A program made the position numbers and the translations under genes. A model generated the notes under the pieces. The model was not told where the DNA came from and searched no databases. It saw only the letters and a list, made by a program, of their open reading frames with translations. Of a stretch of 64,000 bases of DNA, positions 31,306 to 41,254 are shown piece after piece. The stretch's first letter is position 1. Every line of letters begins with the position of its first letter. Origin of the DNA: an uncultured Lachnospiraceae bacterium (GTDB lineage: Bacteria > Bacillota > Clostridia > Lachnospirales > Lachnospiraceae); NCBI GenBank assembly GCA_947631625.1, contig CANRMA010000009.1:1-64000 (forward strand). The letters are read 5' to 3'.

Positions 31306-31355
31306 AAATCGCACCGTAACCACATTGGGTTTGCAATTATTTATATGTTCAGTAT

Positions 31356-32069
31356 ATGAAAAAGGAATGGACGGATATGCTTTCGGAAGCAAGATTAAAT
31401 AATGAGTTTGATATAATGTTGGATGATATTGAAGCGGTTATTTTTGATCTGGACGGTTCTTTGGCGGATTCCACCTGGATATGGACGTCCATTGACATTG
31501 AATATTTGGACAGGTTCGGTATTGAGCCTCCCAAGGACTTACATATGCAGATCGGGGGCAGGACTTTTAGCGAAACCGCTGCGTTTTTTAAGGAAAAATT
31601 CAATATTCCCGATGATATCGAAAAGATCAAACAGGACTGGAATGACATGGCGTGGGATAAGTACAGTCATGAAGTCAGGCTGAAAAAAGGCGCAGCCGGA
31701 TTTATGGAGCGCTGCATGGAGAAGAATATAAAGCTTGCGATAGCTACAAGCAATTCCATAGAGTTGGTTGAAAACTTTATTTCATCTAATAAACTGGGCG
31801 GACATTTTGACTGCATCATGACTGACAGGGATGTCAAAAGAGGTAAACCTGCGCCTGATATTTACCTTGCCGTGGCTGATACGCTTGGCGTTAAAGCGCA
31901 AAACTGCCTTGTATTTGAGGATATCGTCCACGGAATAATGGCAGGAAAGGCCGCGGGAATGAGGGTTTGCGCCGTCTATGATGAAGCCTCGAAGGAACAG
32001 GATGAGGAGAAAAAGGTCGCAGCCGATTACTATATTTACGATTTCAGGGAATTGCCGCAAGATTGGTAG
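31356..32069 (+). CDS. HAD-superfamily hydrolase (phosphatase/beta-PGM-like)
   Basis: AVIFDLDGSLADSTWIW, IATSNSIELV, KRGKPAPDIYLAVA, VFEDIVHGIMAGKAAGM. Confidence 0.92.
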   Translation: MKKEWTDMLSEARLNNEFDIMLDDIEAVIFDLDGSLADSTWIWTSIDIEYLDRFGIEPPKDLHMQIGGRTFSETAAFFKEKFNIPDDIEKIKQDWNDMAWDKYSHEVRLKKGAAGFMERCMEKNIKLAIATSNSIELVENFISSNKLGGHFDCIMTDRDVKRGKPAPDIYLAVADTLGVKAQNCLVFEDIVHGIMAGKAAGMRVCAVYDEASKEQDEEKKVAADYYIYDFRELPQDW

Positions 32070-32090
32070 GACGCGGAGGACGGGACATTA

Positions 32091-34052
32091 ATGGGATTTT
32101 TACCGATATCAAAAGAAGATATGCAAAAAGCCGGGATCGGGCAGCTTGATTTTGTTTATGTGATAGGGGATGCGTATGTGGATCATCCTTCTTTTGGCGC
32201 GGCAGTGATCAGCCGGGTGCTTGAGGCGAACGGTTACAGTGTGGGAATAATATCGCAGCCCGACTGGAAAGACGATAAAAGCATAACGGTACTTGGCAGG
32301 CCGAGGCTTGGCTTTTTGGTATCTTCCGGGAATATGGATTCAATGGTAAATCACTATTATGTGTCCAAAAAGCGCAGAAAGTCAGATGCATACACCGCAG
32401 GCGGGGAAGCTTTTAAAAGACCTGACAATGCGACGGTTGTCTATGGCAACCTTATCCGTAAGACATATAAGGATGCGCCGATAATAATAGGCGGTATAGA
32501 GGCCAGTTTAAGAAGAATGGCGCATTACGATTACTGGTCGGATAAATTAAAACATTCTATCCTTTTGAACAGTCAGGCGGACATAATTTCCTATGGAATG
32601 GGTGAAAGATCCATAGTAGAGATCGCAGATGCTCTTAACAGCGGCATAAATATAAACGATATTACGTTTATATCCGGCACGGTCTACAGGACAAGAGATA
32701 TCGACGGACTTTATGAACCAATTATCCTGCCTTCATTTGAGGCAATGTCGGAAGATCCGAAGCTGTATGCCCAAAGCTTTGGCATACAATATGAGAATAC
32801 CGACGCATTTACAGGCCGGATACTTGTTGAAGAATATCCGCATAACGTGTATGTCGTGCAAAATCCGCCTCAGAAACCGCTTACCACGCAGGAAATGGAT
32901 GCGATATACGACCTGCCGTATATGAGGACATATCACCCGTGTTATGAGGATAAGGGCGGCGTCCCAGCCATCTCGGAAGTCAGGTTTTCGCTCATAAGCA
33001 GCAGAGGCTGTTTCGGCGGCTGTAACTTCTGCGCGCTGACTTTTCATCAGGGAAGGATAGTGCAGACAAGAAGCCATGAGTCGATCATTAAAGAAGCCGA
33101 GCTTATGACAAAGGAGCCTGATTTTAAGGGGTATATACATGACGTGGGCGGCCCTACGGCCAATTTCAGACATCCCTCATGTAAAAAGCAGCTGACACAT
33201 GGCGTGTGCAAAAACAGACAGTGTCTTTTCCCGAAACCATGTGAAAATCTGTATGTGGATCATTCGGATTATCTGGAACTGTTAAGGAAACTAAGAAAGC
33301 TGCCGGGAGTTAAGAAGGTTTTTGTACGCTCGGGAATAAGATTTGATTATCTGTTGGCGGATAAAGACGATAGATTTTTTAATGAACTTGTAAAATATCA
33401 TATAAGCGGACAACTCAAAGTGGCGCCGGAGCACATATCGGATACGGTACTTTGCAGAATGGGAAAGCCCGGGCGAGAGATTTATGAGCAGTTTATTAAA
33501 AAATATGATAAAATAAATAAAAGGCTTAATAAAAACCAGTTCCTTGTGCCTTACCTGATGTCTTCACATCCCGGATCAACGCTTAAGGAAGCCGTGGAAC
33601 TTGCGGAATATATAAGGGATCTTGGGTATATGCCCCAGCAGGTTCAGGACTTTTATCCGACGCCTTCGACAGTATCCACGGTCATGTACTATACCGGTAT
33701 TGACCCGATAAGTCAAAAAAGTGTATATGTATGCAAAAATCCGCATGAAAAAGCCATGCAGCGCGCGCTTATACAGTACCGCGATCCCGATAACCATGAA
33801 CTTGTGCGCGAGGCTTTAATAAAGGCCGGGCGGGAAGACCTGATCGGCTTTGATAAAAAATGTCTTATACCGCCAAGAAAGATCAACGGGACAGGCAGTG
33901 GGAAAGCAGGAAAATACAGAAGTTCAAAGAACATCAAAACGGCAGGAAAAGACAGAAGTTCAAAGAACATTAAATCAGCAGGAAAAGATAAAAAATCAAA
34001 AAAATACCAAAATAAGATCAGACAACCGAAACACAAAAGCCGGAAAATATGA
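32091..34052 (+). CDS. YgiQ-family radical SAM protein
   Basis: [20 protein letters not shown] motif; [42 protein letters not shown]; basic repetitive C-terminal tail. Confidence 0.93.
   Translation: MGFLPISKEDMQKAGIGQLDFVYVIGDAYVDHPSFGAAVISRVLEANGYSVGIISQPDWKDDKSITVLGRPRLGFLVSSGNMDSMVNHYYVSKKRRKSDAYTAGGEAFKRPDNATVVYGNLIRKTYKDAPIIIGGIEASLRRMAHYDYWSDKLKHSILLNSQADIISYGMGERSIVEIADALNSGININDITFISGTVYRTRDIDGLYEPIILPSFEAMSEDPKLYAQSFGIQYENTDAFTGRILVEEYPHNVYVVQNPPQKPLTTQEMDAIYDLPYMRTYHPCYEDKGGVPAISEVRFSLISSRGCFGGCNFCALTFHQGRIVQTRSHESIIKEAELMTKEPDFKGYIHDVGGPTANFRHPSCKKQLTHGVCKNRQCLFPKPCENLYVDHSDYLELLRKLRKLPGVKKVFVRSGIRFDYLLADKDDRFFNELVKYHISGQLKVAPEHISDTVLCRMGKPGREIYEQFIKKYDKINKRLNKNQFLVPYLMSSHPGSTLKEAVELAEYIRDLGYMPQQVQDFYPTPSTVSTVMYYTGIDPISQKSVYVCKNPHEKAMQRALIQYRDPDNHELVREALIKAGREDLIGFDKKCLIPPRKINGTGSGKAGKYRSSKNIKTAGKDRSSKNIKSAGKDKKSKKYQNKIRQPKHKSRKI
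33906..34007 (+). repeat. 36-nt tandem repeat in the ygiQ-like 3' end (~2.8 copies)
   Basis: GCAGGAAAATACAGAAGTTCAAAGAACATCAAAACG / GCAGGAAAAGACAGAAGTTCAAAGAACATTAAATCA / partial third unit. Confidence 0.8.
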
Positions 34053-34064
34053 ACCAAAAAACAT

Positions 34065-34997
34065 ATGGAAAGGATCGATTGTATGAACATAGCAATTATT
34101 ACGGGAGCGTCTTCCGGCATGGGAAGGGAATTTGCCACTCAGCTTGCGCCGATATTGACCAAAACTGATGAGATCTGGCTTTTAGCCAAACGAAAAGAAC
34201 CGCTTGACGACCTGGCTCTTGAACTTAGCAAAGAACTGGAATTAAAAAAGAAAAAGTGTAAAAACAGCGGAAACAATAATAAAACATGTGTCAGGGCAGA
34301 AAAAGTATCAGAATCACAAATAAATTTAAGAATAGAAAAAAGAAGGCGTCATTCACGTAAAAACAGGACGGGGCGAAAATGCGATCCTAACGGCAGCCTT
34401 AAACGATTAAGGGCGCATGATATCAGGATAAGGACCATAGCGGTCGATATATCCAATGAAAAAAAGCTTGCGCATTTTGCGGAAGTTCTGATGATACGTA
34501 ATCCTGCGATCTCTGTGCTTATTAACTGTGCCGGTACGGGGATTTACGGCGCGTTTGACAAACTAAGCAGAGAAGAAGTCTCACAGACGGTTAAACTCAA
34601 TGTCGTCGGGCTTACCCAGCTTACCAAGTACTGCCTGCCTTACATGAGAAGAGGAAGCCGCATAATACAGATGGCCTCCGCCGCCGCTTTTTCATCGCAG
34701 GCGGATTTTGCCGTATATGCCGCATCCAAAGCCTATGTATATTCCTTTAGCAAGGCTTTGGCCAAAGAATTAAAAAGCAGGGAAATCACAGTTACCGTAG
34801 TATGCCCGGGCCCCGTGGATACGCCATTTTTAAATCATGCATACGGCAGATACGGTAAAATGAACCGTTTAAAGAAGTTTACAATGGCAAAGCCTGATAA
34901 AGTCGTGCGTAAGGCGCTTGCAGACAGTAAAAATAAAAAGCGCATATCAATATACGGAATACCGATGAAATTTGCATATTTATTCGCAAAAGCATAA
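34065..34997 (+). CDS. Short-chain dehydrogenase/reductase with a basic insertion
   Basis: IAIITGASSGMGREFATQL; INCAGTGIYGAF; YAASKAYVYSFSKALAKEL. ~65-residue Lys/Arg-rich insertion. Confidence 0.88.
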   Translation: MERIDCMNIAIITGASSGMGREFATQLAPILTKTDEIWLLAKRKEPLDDLALELSKELELKKKKCKNSGNNNKTCVRAEKVSESQINLRIEKRRRHSRKNRTGRKCDPNGSLKRLRAHDIRIRTIAVDISNEKKLAHFAEVLMIRNPAISVLINCAGTGIYGAFDKLSREEVSQTVKLNVVGLTQLTKYCLPYMRRGSRIIQMASAAAFSSQADFAVYAASKAYVYSFSKALAKELKSREITVTVVCPGPVDTPFLNHAYGRYGKMNRLKKFTMAKPDKVVRKALADSKNKKRISIYGIPMKFAYLFAKA

Positions 34998-35073
34998 CAT
35001 AATGCCGACTTATCTTAAACCTGCATTAATTTGTGTGAATATAAAATTTATAATAATATTACTTGGAGATTTT

Positions 35074-35643
35074 ATGAAAAAAAGGATATACAAAGGTTGT
35101 TACGGATACATAGATTATCAGAAAAAATACACAATTTTAAGGACACTTCTGTTCTTTGCGATTTCCATTGCCGTATACGCTATGGGTTATTATTTGACGG
35201 GAAGCAGTAAAAATCTGCTTACGGTAGTGGCTGTTTTGGGCTGTCTGCCTTCCTGCAAAAGCGCGGTCAATGCGATAATGTTCATAAGAGCGACAGGCTG
35301 CGGTCAGGCGGCGCATGATAAAATAAATCAGTATGACGACAAGCTTACCGGATTTTATGATATGTATTTTACGTCCTATCAAAAGAATTATCCCATAAGC
35401 CACATGGTTTTAAAGGGAAATATCATATGCGCATATACGGAAAGTGAAAAATGCGACTGCAGCGAGGGTGAAAAGCACATTGAACAGATGCTTAAGCAGG
35501 ACGGGCATAAAAATATGACCGTTAAGATATTTAATAGGCTTGACAAATATGTTGACCGTCTTAGTCAATTAGAGGCTCTTAATGCAGATGAGCTTAAAGA
35601 AAGGGACGATATCATCACAATGTTTTATTCCATAACATTATAG
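35074..35643 (+). CDS. Hypothetical membrane protein
   Basis: ATG at 35074 after TTGGAGAT; two hydrophobic segments; no family recognised. Confidence 0.6.
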   Translation: MKKRIYKGCYGYIDYQKKYTILRTLLFFAISIAVYAMGYYLTGSSKNLLTVVAVLGCLPSCKSAVNAIMFIRATGCGQAAHDKINQYDDKLTGFYDMYFTSYQKNYPISHMVLKGNIICAYTESEKCDCSEGEKHIEQMLKQDGHKNMTVKIFNRLDKYVDRLSQLEALNADELKERDDIITMFYSITL

Positions 35644-35686
35644 CGTGGTTATAATACATATTTACATTAAGTTTACGAGGCCTGAT

Positions 35687-36715
35687 ATGTATAAACGAAC
35701 GATTACGGAACGTGAAGCCGGACAGCGGTTTGACAAATACCTGCATAAGCTTCTTCCCGAAGCCGGAAGCGGTTTCCTATACAAGATGCTGCGGAAAAAG
35801 AATATCGTATTAAATGAAAAAAAGGCCGACGGGAGCGAAAAACTGGTCTGCGGCGATACGGTGTCAGTATATTTTTCTGAGGAAACCTTACAAAAATTTA
35901 TGGGCGCAGGCGCGGCCTTAGAGGCGGCTGAAAGGCATTTTGAGGCTGAGGCGAAGGTCATATACGAGAATAACCACATTCTGATAGCGGACAAGCCCGC
36001 AGGAATGCTGACTCAGAAGGCCGCAGCGTCGGATTTTTCACTGAATGACTGGCTCGCCGCCTATCTCCTTAATTCAGGGCAGATAAATAGGGCGGAGCTT
36101 ATGACGTTTAAACCGTCAGCTTGTAACAGACTGGATAGAAATACGAGCGGTATAGTGCTCTGTTCCAAAACGGTAACGGGAGCGCAGATGCTTGGCGAGG
36201 CGCTTAAAGCCGGCGCTTGCCGAAGCGCATGTAATAAAAAAGAAAAATTGCATAAGTTTTATATGCTTTATGTCAAAGGGCATATCTATGATGAAAAGGT
36301 ATTGAAAGGCTATCTTGTTAAAGACGAGAAGCGCAATAAAGTGCAAATCTGTACGGAGAGGGAATTTTTAAATAACAAAATATCCGCCGACAGCGCTTAT
36401 GTCTGTACAAAATGCGTTCCGATAAGGCAGGAGGAAGATAAGACGCTTCTGGAGGTCGAGCTTATAACGGGAAAACCCCATCAGATAAGAGCGCATCTTG
36501 CAGGCATCGGCCACCCGCTGCTTGGAGATTATAAATACGGCGACAGAAATTGGAATGATATATATAGAAAAAAGTTTGGCATAGAACATCAGCTTTTGCA
36601 TGCATATAAAGTCGTATTTGAAGAAATGGGAGAACCTTTTGGCGACCTGAGCGGCAGAGAGTTTGTGTCTCCGCTGCCGGAGATATTTGAGATACTTGGG
36701 AAGGAGTTCATATAA
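35687..36715 (+). CDS. RluA-family pseudouridine synthase
   Basis: S4-like N-terminus; CNRLDRNTSGIVLCSKT, ELITGKPHQIRAHLAGIGHPLLGDYKYG. Confidence 0.93.
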   Translation: MYKRTITEREAGQRFDKYLHKLLPEAGSGFLYKMLRKKNIVLNEKKADGSEKLVCGDTVSVYFSEETLQKFMGAGAALEAAERHFEAEAKVIYENNHILIADKPAGMLTQKAAASDFSLNDWLAAYLLNSGQINRAELMTFKPSACNRLDRNTSGIVLCSKTVTGAQMLGEALKAGACRSACNKKEKLHKFYMLYVKGHIYDEKVLKGYLVKDEKRNKVQICTEREFLNNKISADSAYVCTKCVPIRQEEDKTLLEVELITGKPHQIRAHLAGIGHPLLGDYKYGDRNWNDIYRKKFGIEHQLLHAYKVVFEEMGEPFGDLSGREFVSPLPEIFEILGKEFI

Positions 36716-37251
36716 TGCCAACCTGGAATTCACGAGGTCTGCGGGGTTCCACACTGGAGGAGCTTATAAACCGCACTAATGAAAAATATTTGGAAAGCGG
36801 TCTTGCTTTAATTCAAAAGATCCCGACTCCTATAACCCCGATCAATATAGATAAGCAGAGCCGTCATATAACTCTGGCGTACTTTGAACAGAAAAGTACG
36901 GTAGATTACATAGGAGTGGTTCAGGGCATTCCGGTCTGCTTTGACGCCAAAGAGTGCGCAGGAGATACATTTGCGCTTCAGAACATACACGAACATCAGT
37001 TCGAGTTTATGCGCCGCTTTGAACAACAGCAGGGCATAGCTTTTTTCCTTATATACTATACGGGAAAAGATATTTTCTATTACCTTCCGTTTGAGATGCT
37101 GCGCTTCTTCTGGGACAGGGCTAAAGAAGGCGGCCGCAAGAGTTTTAGATACGACGAGCTTAATCCGGAGTATGTTCTGCCTAAAAAACAGGGCATTTTA
37201 GTGCCGTATCTGGACATGCTTAATAAAGATTTAGATGACAGAGCCGAATAA
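36715..37251 (+). CDS. recU: Holliday junction resolvase RecU
   Basis: NRGL-like start (WNSRGLRGSTLEELINRTNEKY), VDYIGVVQGIPVCFDAKEC. Confidence 0.9.
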   Translation: MPTWNSRGLRGSTLEELINRTNEKYLESGLALIQKIPTPITPINIDKQSRHITLAYFEQKSTVDYIGVVQGIPVCFDAKECAGDTFALQNIHEHQFEFMRRFEQQQGIAFFLIYYTGKDIFYYLPFEMLRFFWDRAKEGGRKSFRYDELNPEYVLPKKQGILVPYLDMLNKDLDDRAE

Positions 37252-37292
37252 AAGTGTTAAAGTAGAGTGGTAAGCATTTATATTCATATATA

Positions 37293-37498
37293 GGCAATTG
37301 CGAAACTTTGATTTATGTCTTTTTGGATTGTACAGATTTAACAAAACCCTTGCAGGCCGCTTTCGCTGCGTTGAGCCTCGCAGCGGTGCTAAGGCTGCAA
37401 AATACGCAGCCTAAGAACCGGCGGGCTCAGAGCGCCTGCAATGGTGTTTGTTAAATCTGCACAATCAATATACGTTGAGAGAGTTTCGCAAATGCCTA
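37293..37498 (-). mobile_element. Palindromic MITE-like element, copy C (~205 bp, opposite orientation to A/B)
   Basis: GGCAATTGCGAAAC...GTTTCGCAAATGCC ends; core CGGTGCTAAGGCTGC-AAAATAC-GCAGCCTAAGAACCG; similar to A/B in reverse complement. Confidence 0.75.
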
Positions 37499-37529
37499 TA
37501 TATTATTAAAATTGCAGGGAGCTTATAAA

Positions 37530-38651
37530 ATGGGCAGAAAACTTGTACATACGCCGGAGGGCGTAAGGGATATTTACGGAGATGAGATGGAGCGCAAAAT
37601 GGAAGTTGAGAGGCTTCTTGGCGAGCGCATTCATTCATACGGATATCGCGACATCCAGACTCCTACATTTGAATTTTTCGATGTTTTTTCCAAAGACGTG
37701 GGAACGACTCCGTCTAAGGAACTGTATAAATTTTTTGACAAGGAAGGCAATACGCTGGTGTTAAGACCTGATTTTACGCCGTCCATAGCCAGATGCGCAG
37801 CCAAGTATTTTATGGATGACGACGTCCCGATCCGCTTCTGCTATAAGGGAAACACTTTTACCAATACCTCGGATCTTCAGGGAAAGTTAAAAGAAACCAC
37901 GCAAATGGGAGCTGAGCTTATAGGCGATAATTCGGTATACGCCGATGCAGAGATGATAGCGATGACAATAGAGTCGCTTTACCATGCGGGACTTAACGAT
38001 TTCCAGATCAGTATAGGAAATGCGGAATATTTTAAGGGCGTATGCGCGCAGGCGGGGCTTGATGAGGAAACGGAGCTTGAGCTTCGCGGGTTTATATCCG
38101 GTAAGAATTATTTCGGCGCCGAAGACTTGCTTATAAACAGGGACGTAAAGGAAAAAGACAGGGAGGCGCTGCTTAAGACCGGAGATCTGTTCGGCTCGGT
38201 CGAGGCTCTTGACGAAGCGCTAGGGCTTGTCAATAACGAACGTTCCAAGGCGGCGGTGCTGAGGCTTAAGAGTGTTTATGAGGCGCTTTGTCATTACGGC
38301 GTGGAAAAATACGTATCGTTTGATTTAACGATGCTCAGCAAGTACAATTATTATACGGGCGTTATTTTCAAAGGTTATACCTATGATGTCGGCGATGCGA
38401 TAGTAAGGGGCGGAAGATATGATACACTGCTTTCAAGTTTCGGTAAAAACGCGCCCGCGATAGGCTTTATGATAGAGGTGGACGGGCTTTTGCTCGCTAT
38501 GGAGCGACAGGGCATAGTCAATGAATATGCGAAAAAACGTACAAAAATTCACTATAACGACAATAATTATCCGGACAAATTAAAAGAAGCAAGAATGCTG
38601 CGCGCCGACGGCCAGAGCGTTGAGCTTCTGCCGGAAATGAATGGGAGATAA
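37530..38651 (+). CDS. hisZ: ATP phosphoribosyltransferase regulatory subunit
   Basis: HisRS-like: TPEGVRDIYGDEMERKMEVERLL, GYRDIQTPTFEFFDVF; precedes hisG. ATG at 37530 has RBS CAGGGAGC. Confidence 0.92.
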   Translation: MGRKLVHTPEGVRDIYGDEMERKMEVERLLGERIHSYGYRDIQTPTFEFFDVFSKDVGTTPSKELYKFFDKEGNTLVLRPDFTPSIARCAAKYFMDDDVPIRFCYKGNTFTNTSDLQGKLKETTQMGAELIGDNSVYADAEMIAMTIESLYHAGLNDFQISIGNAEYFKGVCAQAGLDEETELELRGFISGKNYFGAEDLLINRDVKEKDREALLKTGDLFGSVEALDEALGLVNNERSKAAVLRLKSVYEALCHYGVEKYVSFDLTMLSKYNYYTGVIFKGYTYDVGDAIVRGGRYDTLLSSFGKNAPAIGFMIEVDGLLLAMERQGIVNEYAKKRTKIHYNDNNYPDKLKEARMLRADGQSVELLPEMNGR

Positions 38652-38653
38652 GT

Positions 38654-39301
38654 ATGAGTGAAGAAAGATATCTGACTTTTGCGCTTGCAAAGGGCAGACT
38701 TGCCAATAAAACAATGGAACTGTTTGAAAAGATCGGGATCACCTGTGAGGAGATGAATGATAAGGATTCCCGCAAGCTTATTTTTGTAAACGAGGAGAGG
38801 AAGTTTAAATTTTTTCTGTCCAAGGGTCCTGATGTCCCTACTTATGTGGAATACGGCGCCGCCGATATAGGCGTGGCGGGAAGCGACATAATCATGGAGG
38901 AAAACAGACGGGCTTATGAAGTTCTTGATCTGGGCTATGGAAAGTGCAGGATGTGTGTCTGCGGGCCGCAGTCTGCCAAAGAGCTTTTAAAACATCATGA
39001 AATGATACGGGTGGCCAGCAAATACCCTAACATAGCCAAAGATTATTTTTACAATAAGAAGCATCAAACGGTTGACATAATAAAACTGAACGGTTCCGTT
39101 GAACTGGGACCTATCGTGGGGCTTTCCGACGTTATAGTCGATATAGTGGAAACAGGCTCCACGCTCAGGGAAAACGGACTTGAAGTATTGGAAGAGATAG
39201 CGCCGTTGTCTGCGAGAATGATAGTCAATCAGGTGAGCATGCAGATGCAGCCCGAGCGTATCAAGAAGCTGATAATGGAACTCAGAAAGGTAAGCAGATG
39301 A
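38654..39301 (+). CDS. hisG: ATP phosphoribosyltransferase (short form)
   Basis: LTFALAKGRLANKTMELFEKIGI, YVEYGAADIGVAGSDIIME, LGPIVGLSDVIVDIVETGSTLRENGLEVLE. Confidence 0.95.
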   Translation: MSEERYLTFALAKGRLANKTMELFEKIGITCEEMNDKDSRKLIFVNEERKFKFFLSKGPDVPTYVEYGAADIGVAGSDIIMEENRRAYEVLDLGYGKCRMCVCGPQSAKELLKHHEMIRVASKYPNIAKDYFYNKKHQTVDIIKLNGSVELGPIVGLSDVIVDIVETGSTLRENGLEVLEEIAPLSARMIVNQVSMQMQPERIKKLIMELRKVSR

Positions 39302-40587
39302 AAACAGTAAAACTTAACGCCAAAACTCAGAAAGATTTATTAAATACTCTTTTAAAACGAAGCCCTAATAATTATACCCAATATGAAGCGGTAGTGACCG
39401 AGATAGTAAATAACGTAAGACAGAACGGAGATAAGGCCGTTTTTGAATATACGAAGGAATTTGACAAGTGGGATATAAACGAGTCAAATATAAGAGTGAC
39501 TGAAGCTGAAATTAACGAGGCTTTTGAAAATACGGACGCTGACTTCATAGAAGTGTTAAAACGTTCCGCCGATAATATAAGCGCGTTCCACCGTAAACAG
39601 CTTCGCACAAGTTTTATAGACACTAAGCCCGACGGCGCCATTTTAGGCCAGAAGATACTGCCTATCGCGGTTTCGGGCGTATATATACCGGGCGGAAAAG
39701 CGGCCTATCCAAGCAGTGTGCTTATGAATGTGATACCGGCCAAAACCGCCGGAGTGGAAAAGATAATAATGACTACGCCTGCCGGAGCCGACGGCAAAGT
39801 CAATGCGGGAACTCTGGTTGCGGCCAAGATAGCGGGCGTTGACGAAATATATAAGTTAGGCGGCGCGCAGGCGGTAGCGGCCATGGCGTTCGGTACGGGA
39901 ACCGTTCCTAAGGTGGATAAAATTACGGGCCCCGGAAACATTTTTGTGGCTCTTGCCAAAAAAGCCTGCTTCGGCTATGTGGGGATCGACTCGATAGCCG
40001 GACCGAGCGAAATACTTGTAATTGCCGATGAGAGCGCCGATCCGAGGTATGTTGCGGCCGATCTGCTTTCGCAGGCGGAACATGACGAGTTGGCCAGCGC
40101 GATCTTAATTACGACCAGCGAAAAGCTTGCCGCCGAAGTGACAAAGCAGGTAGAGGGCTTTTTGAGCGAATTATCCAGAAGCGATATTATAAAGGCGTCA
40201 TTGGATAAGTACGGATTTATTTTGTTGGCAGAAACAATGGAGGCGGCGATAGACGCGGCCAATGCCATTGCCTCTGAGCATCTGGAGATACTTACCAAAG
40301 ACCCGTATAACGTTATGACGAAAATAAGAAACGCAGGCGCGATTTTCATAGGAGAATATTCCTCGGAGCCGCTTGGAGATTACTACGCGGGACCTAATCA
40401 CATCCTTCCGACGAACGGGACCGCAAGATTCTTTTCGCCGCTTGGAGTCGATGATTTTATGAAAAAAACCAGTATAATCTCATATTCCAAAGAAGCTCTT
40501 GAGCGCGCTCACAAAGACATAGAGCTGTTTGCCGCCAAAGAAGGGCTTACGGCGCATGCCAACTCGATAAAGGTAAGGTTTGAGTAA
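39298..40587 (+). CDS. hisD: Histidinol dehydrogenase
   Basis: YIPGGKAAYPSSVLMNVIPAKTAGV, GPGNIFVALAKKACFGYVGIDSIAGPSEILVIAD. Confidence 0.96.
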   Translation: MKTVKLNAKTQKDLLNTLLKRSPNNYTQYEAVVTEIVNNVRQNGDKAVFEYTKEFDKWDINESNIRVTEAEINEAFENTDADFIEVLKRSADNISAFHRKQLRTSFIDTKPDGAILGQKILPIAVSGVYIPGGKAAYPSSVLMNVIPAKTAGVEKIIMTTPAGADGKVNAGTLVAAKIAGVDEIYKLGGAQAVAAMAFGTGTVPKVDKITGPGNIFVALAKKACFGYVGIDSIAGPSEILVIADESADPRYVAADLLSQAEHDELASAILITTSEKLAAEVTKQVEGFLSELSRSDIIKASLDKYGFILLAETMEAAIDAANAIASEHLEILTKDPYNVMTKIRNAGAIFIGEYSSEPLGDYYAGPNHILPTNGTARFFSPLGVDDFMKKTSIISYSKEALERAHKDIELFAAKEGLTAHANSIKVRFE

Positions 40588-40606
40588 CAGTTACGGAGGA
40601 AAAATA

Positions 40607-41194
40607 ATGGCAAGGACATCTATACAGAAAAGAAAGACTAAAGAGACCGACATCGTTTTGGAGTTCACTATAGACGGTAAGGGCAAAAGTAAAGTGGATA
40701 CCGATATAGGCTTTTTTAACCATATGCTTGAAGGCTTTGCAAAGCATGGCCTGTTTGATTTGACCGTATCGGTCAATGGAGATCTTGAAGTAGATGCGCA
40801 TCATACTGTGGAAGATACCGGTATAGTGCTTGGAGCCGCGATCAAAGAGGCCATAGGCAATAAGGCGGGAATTAAGCGTTTTGGCTCCTTTATCCTGCCT
40901 ATGGACGACGCTTTATGCCTGTGCGCGGTCGATCTGGGAGGCAGACCTTATCTGGGTTTTGACTGTGAATTTAAAACAGAGCGTGTGGGCGGTATGGACA
41001 CCGAACTTGTCAGGGAATTTTTTTACGCGGTATCTTACAGCGCGGGAATGAATATTCATATAAAGATGTTATCAGGAGAAAATACGCATCATATGATAGA
41101 AGCGATGTTTAAGGCCTTTGGCAAGGCGCTTGACGAAGCGACGTGTAAAGATGAACGCATAACCGATATACCTAGCACAAAAGGAAGCCTTTAA
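40607..41194 (+). CDS. hisB: Imidazoleglycerol-phosphate dehydratase
   Basis: DTDIGFFNHMLEGFAKHGLFDL (consensus-like), DAHHTVEDTGIVLG, HHMIEAMFKAFGKAL; ATG at 40607 after GGAGGA. Confidence 0.95.
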   Translation: MARTSIQKRKTKETDIVLEFTIDGKGKSKVDTDIGFFNHMLEGFAKHGLFDLTVSVNGDLEVDAHHTVEDTGIVLGAAIKEAIGNKAGIKRFGSFILPMDDALCLCAVDLGGRPYLGFDCEFKTERVGGMDTELVREFFYAVSYSAGMNIHIKMLSGENTHHMIEAMFKAFGKALDEATCKDERITDIPSTKGSL

Positions 41195-41254
41195 TTTAGA
41201 CTTTAATTCAAGCCTTTAATTCAGCTTTTAATTTAATTAGGAGAGGAAGCGCTA

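Noticed and set aside
31328-31345. Element-terminus-like GGGTTTGCAATTATTTAT between ylbJ-like and HAD genes
   Set aside because: About four mismatches in 18 and no partner end; within chance for AT-rich DNA.
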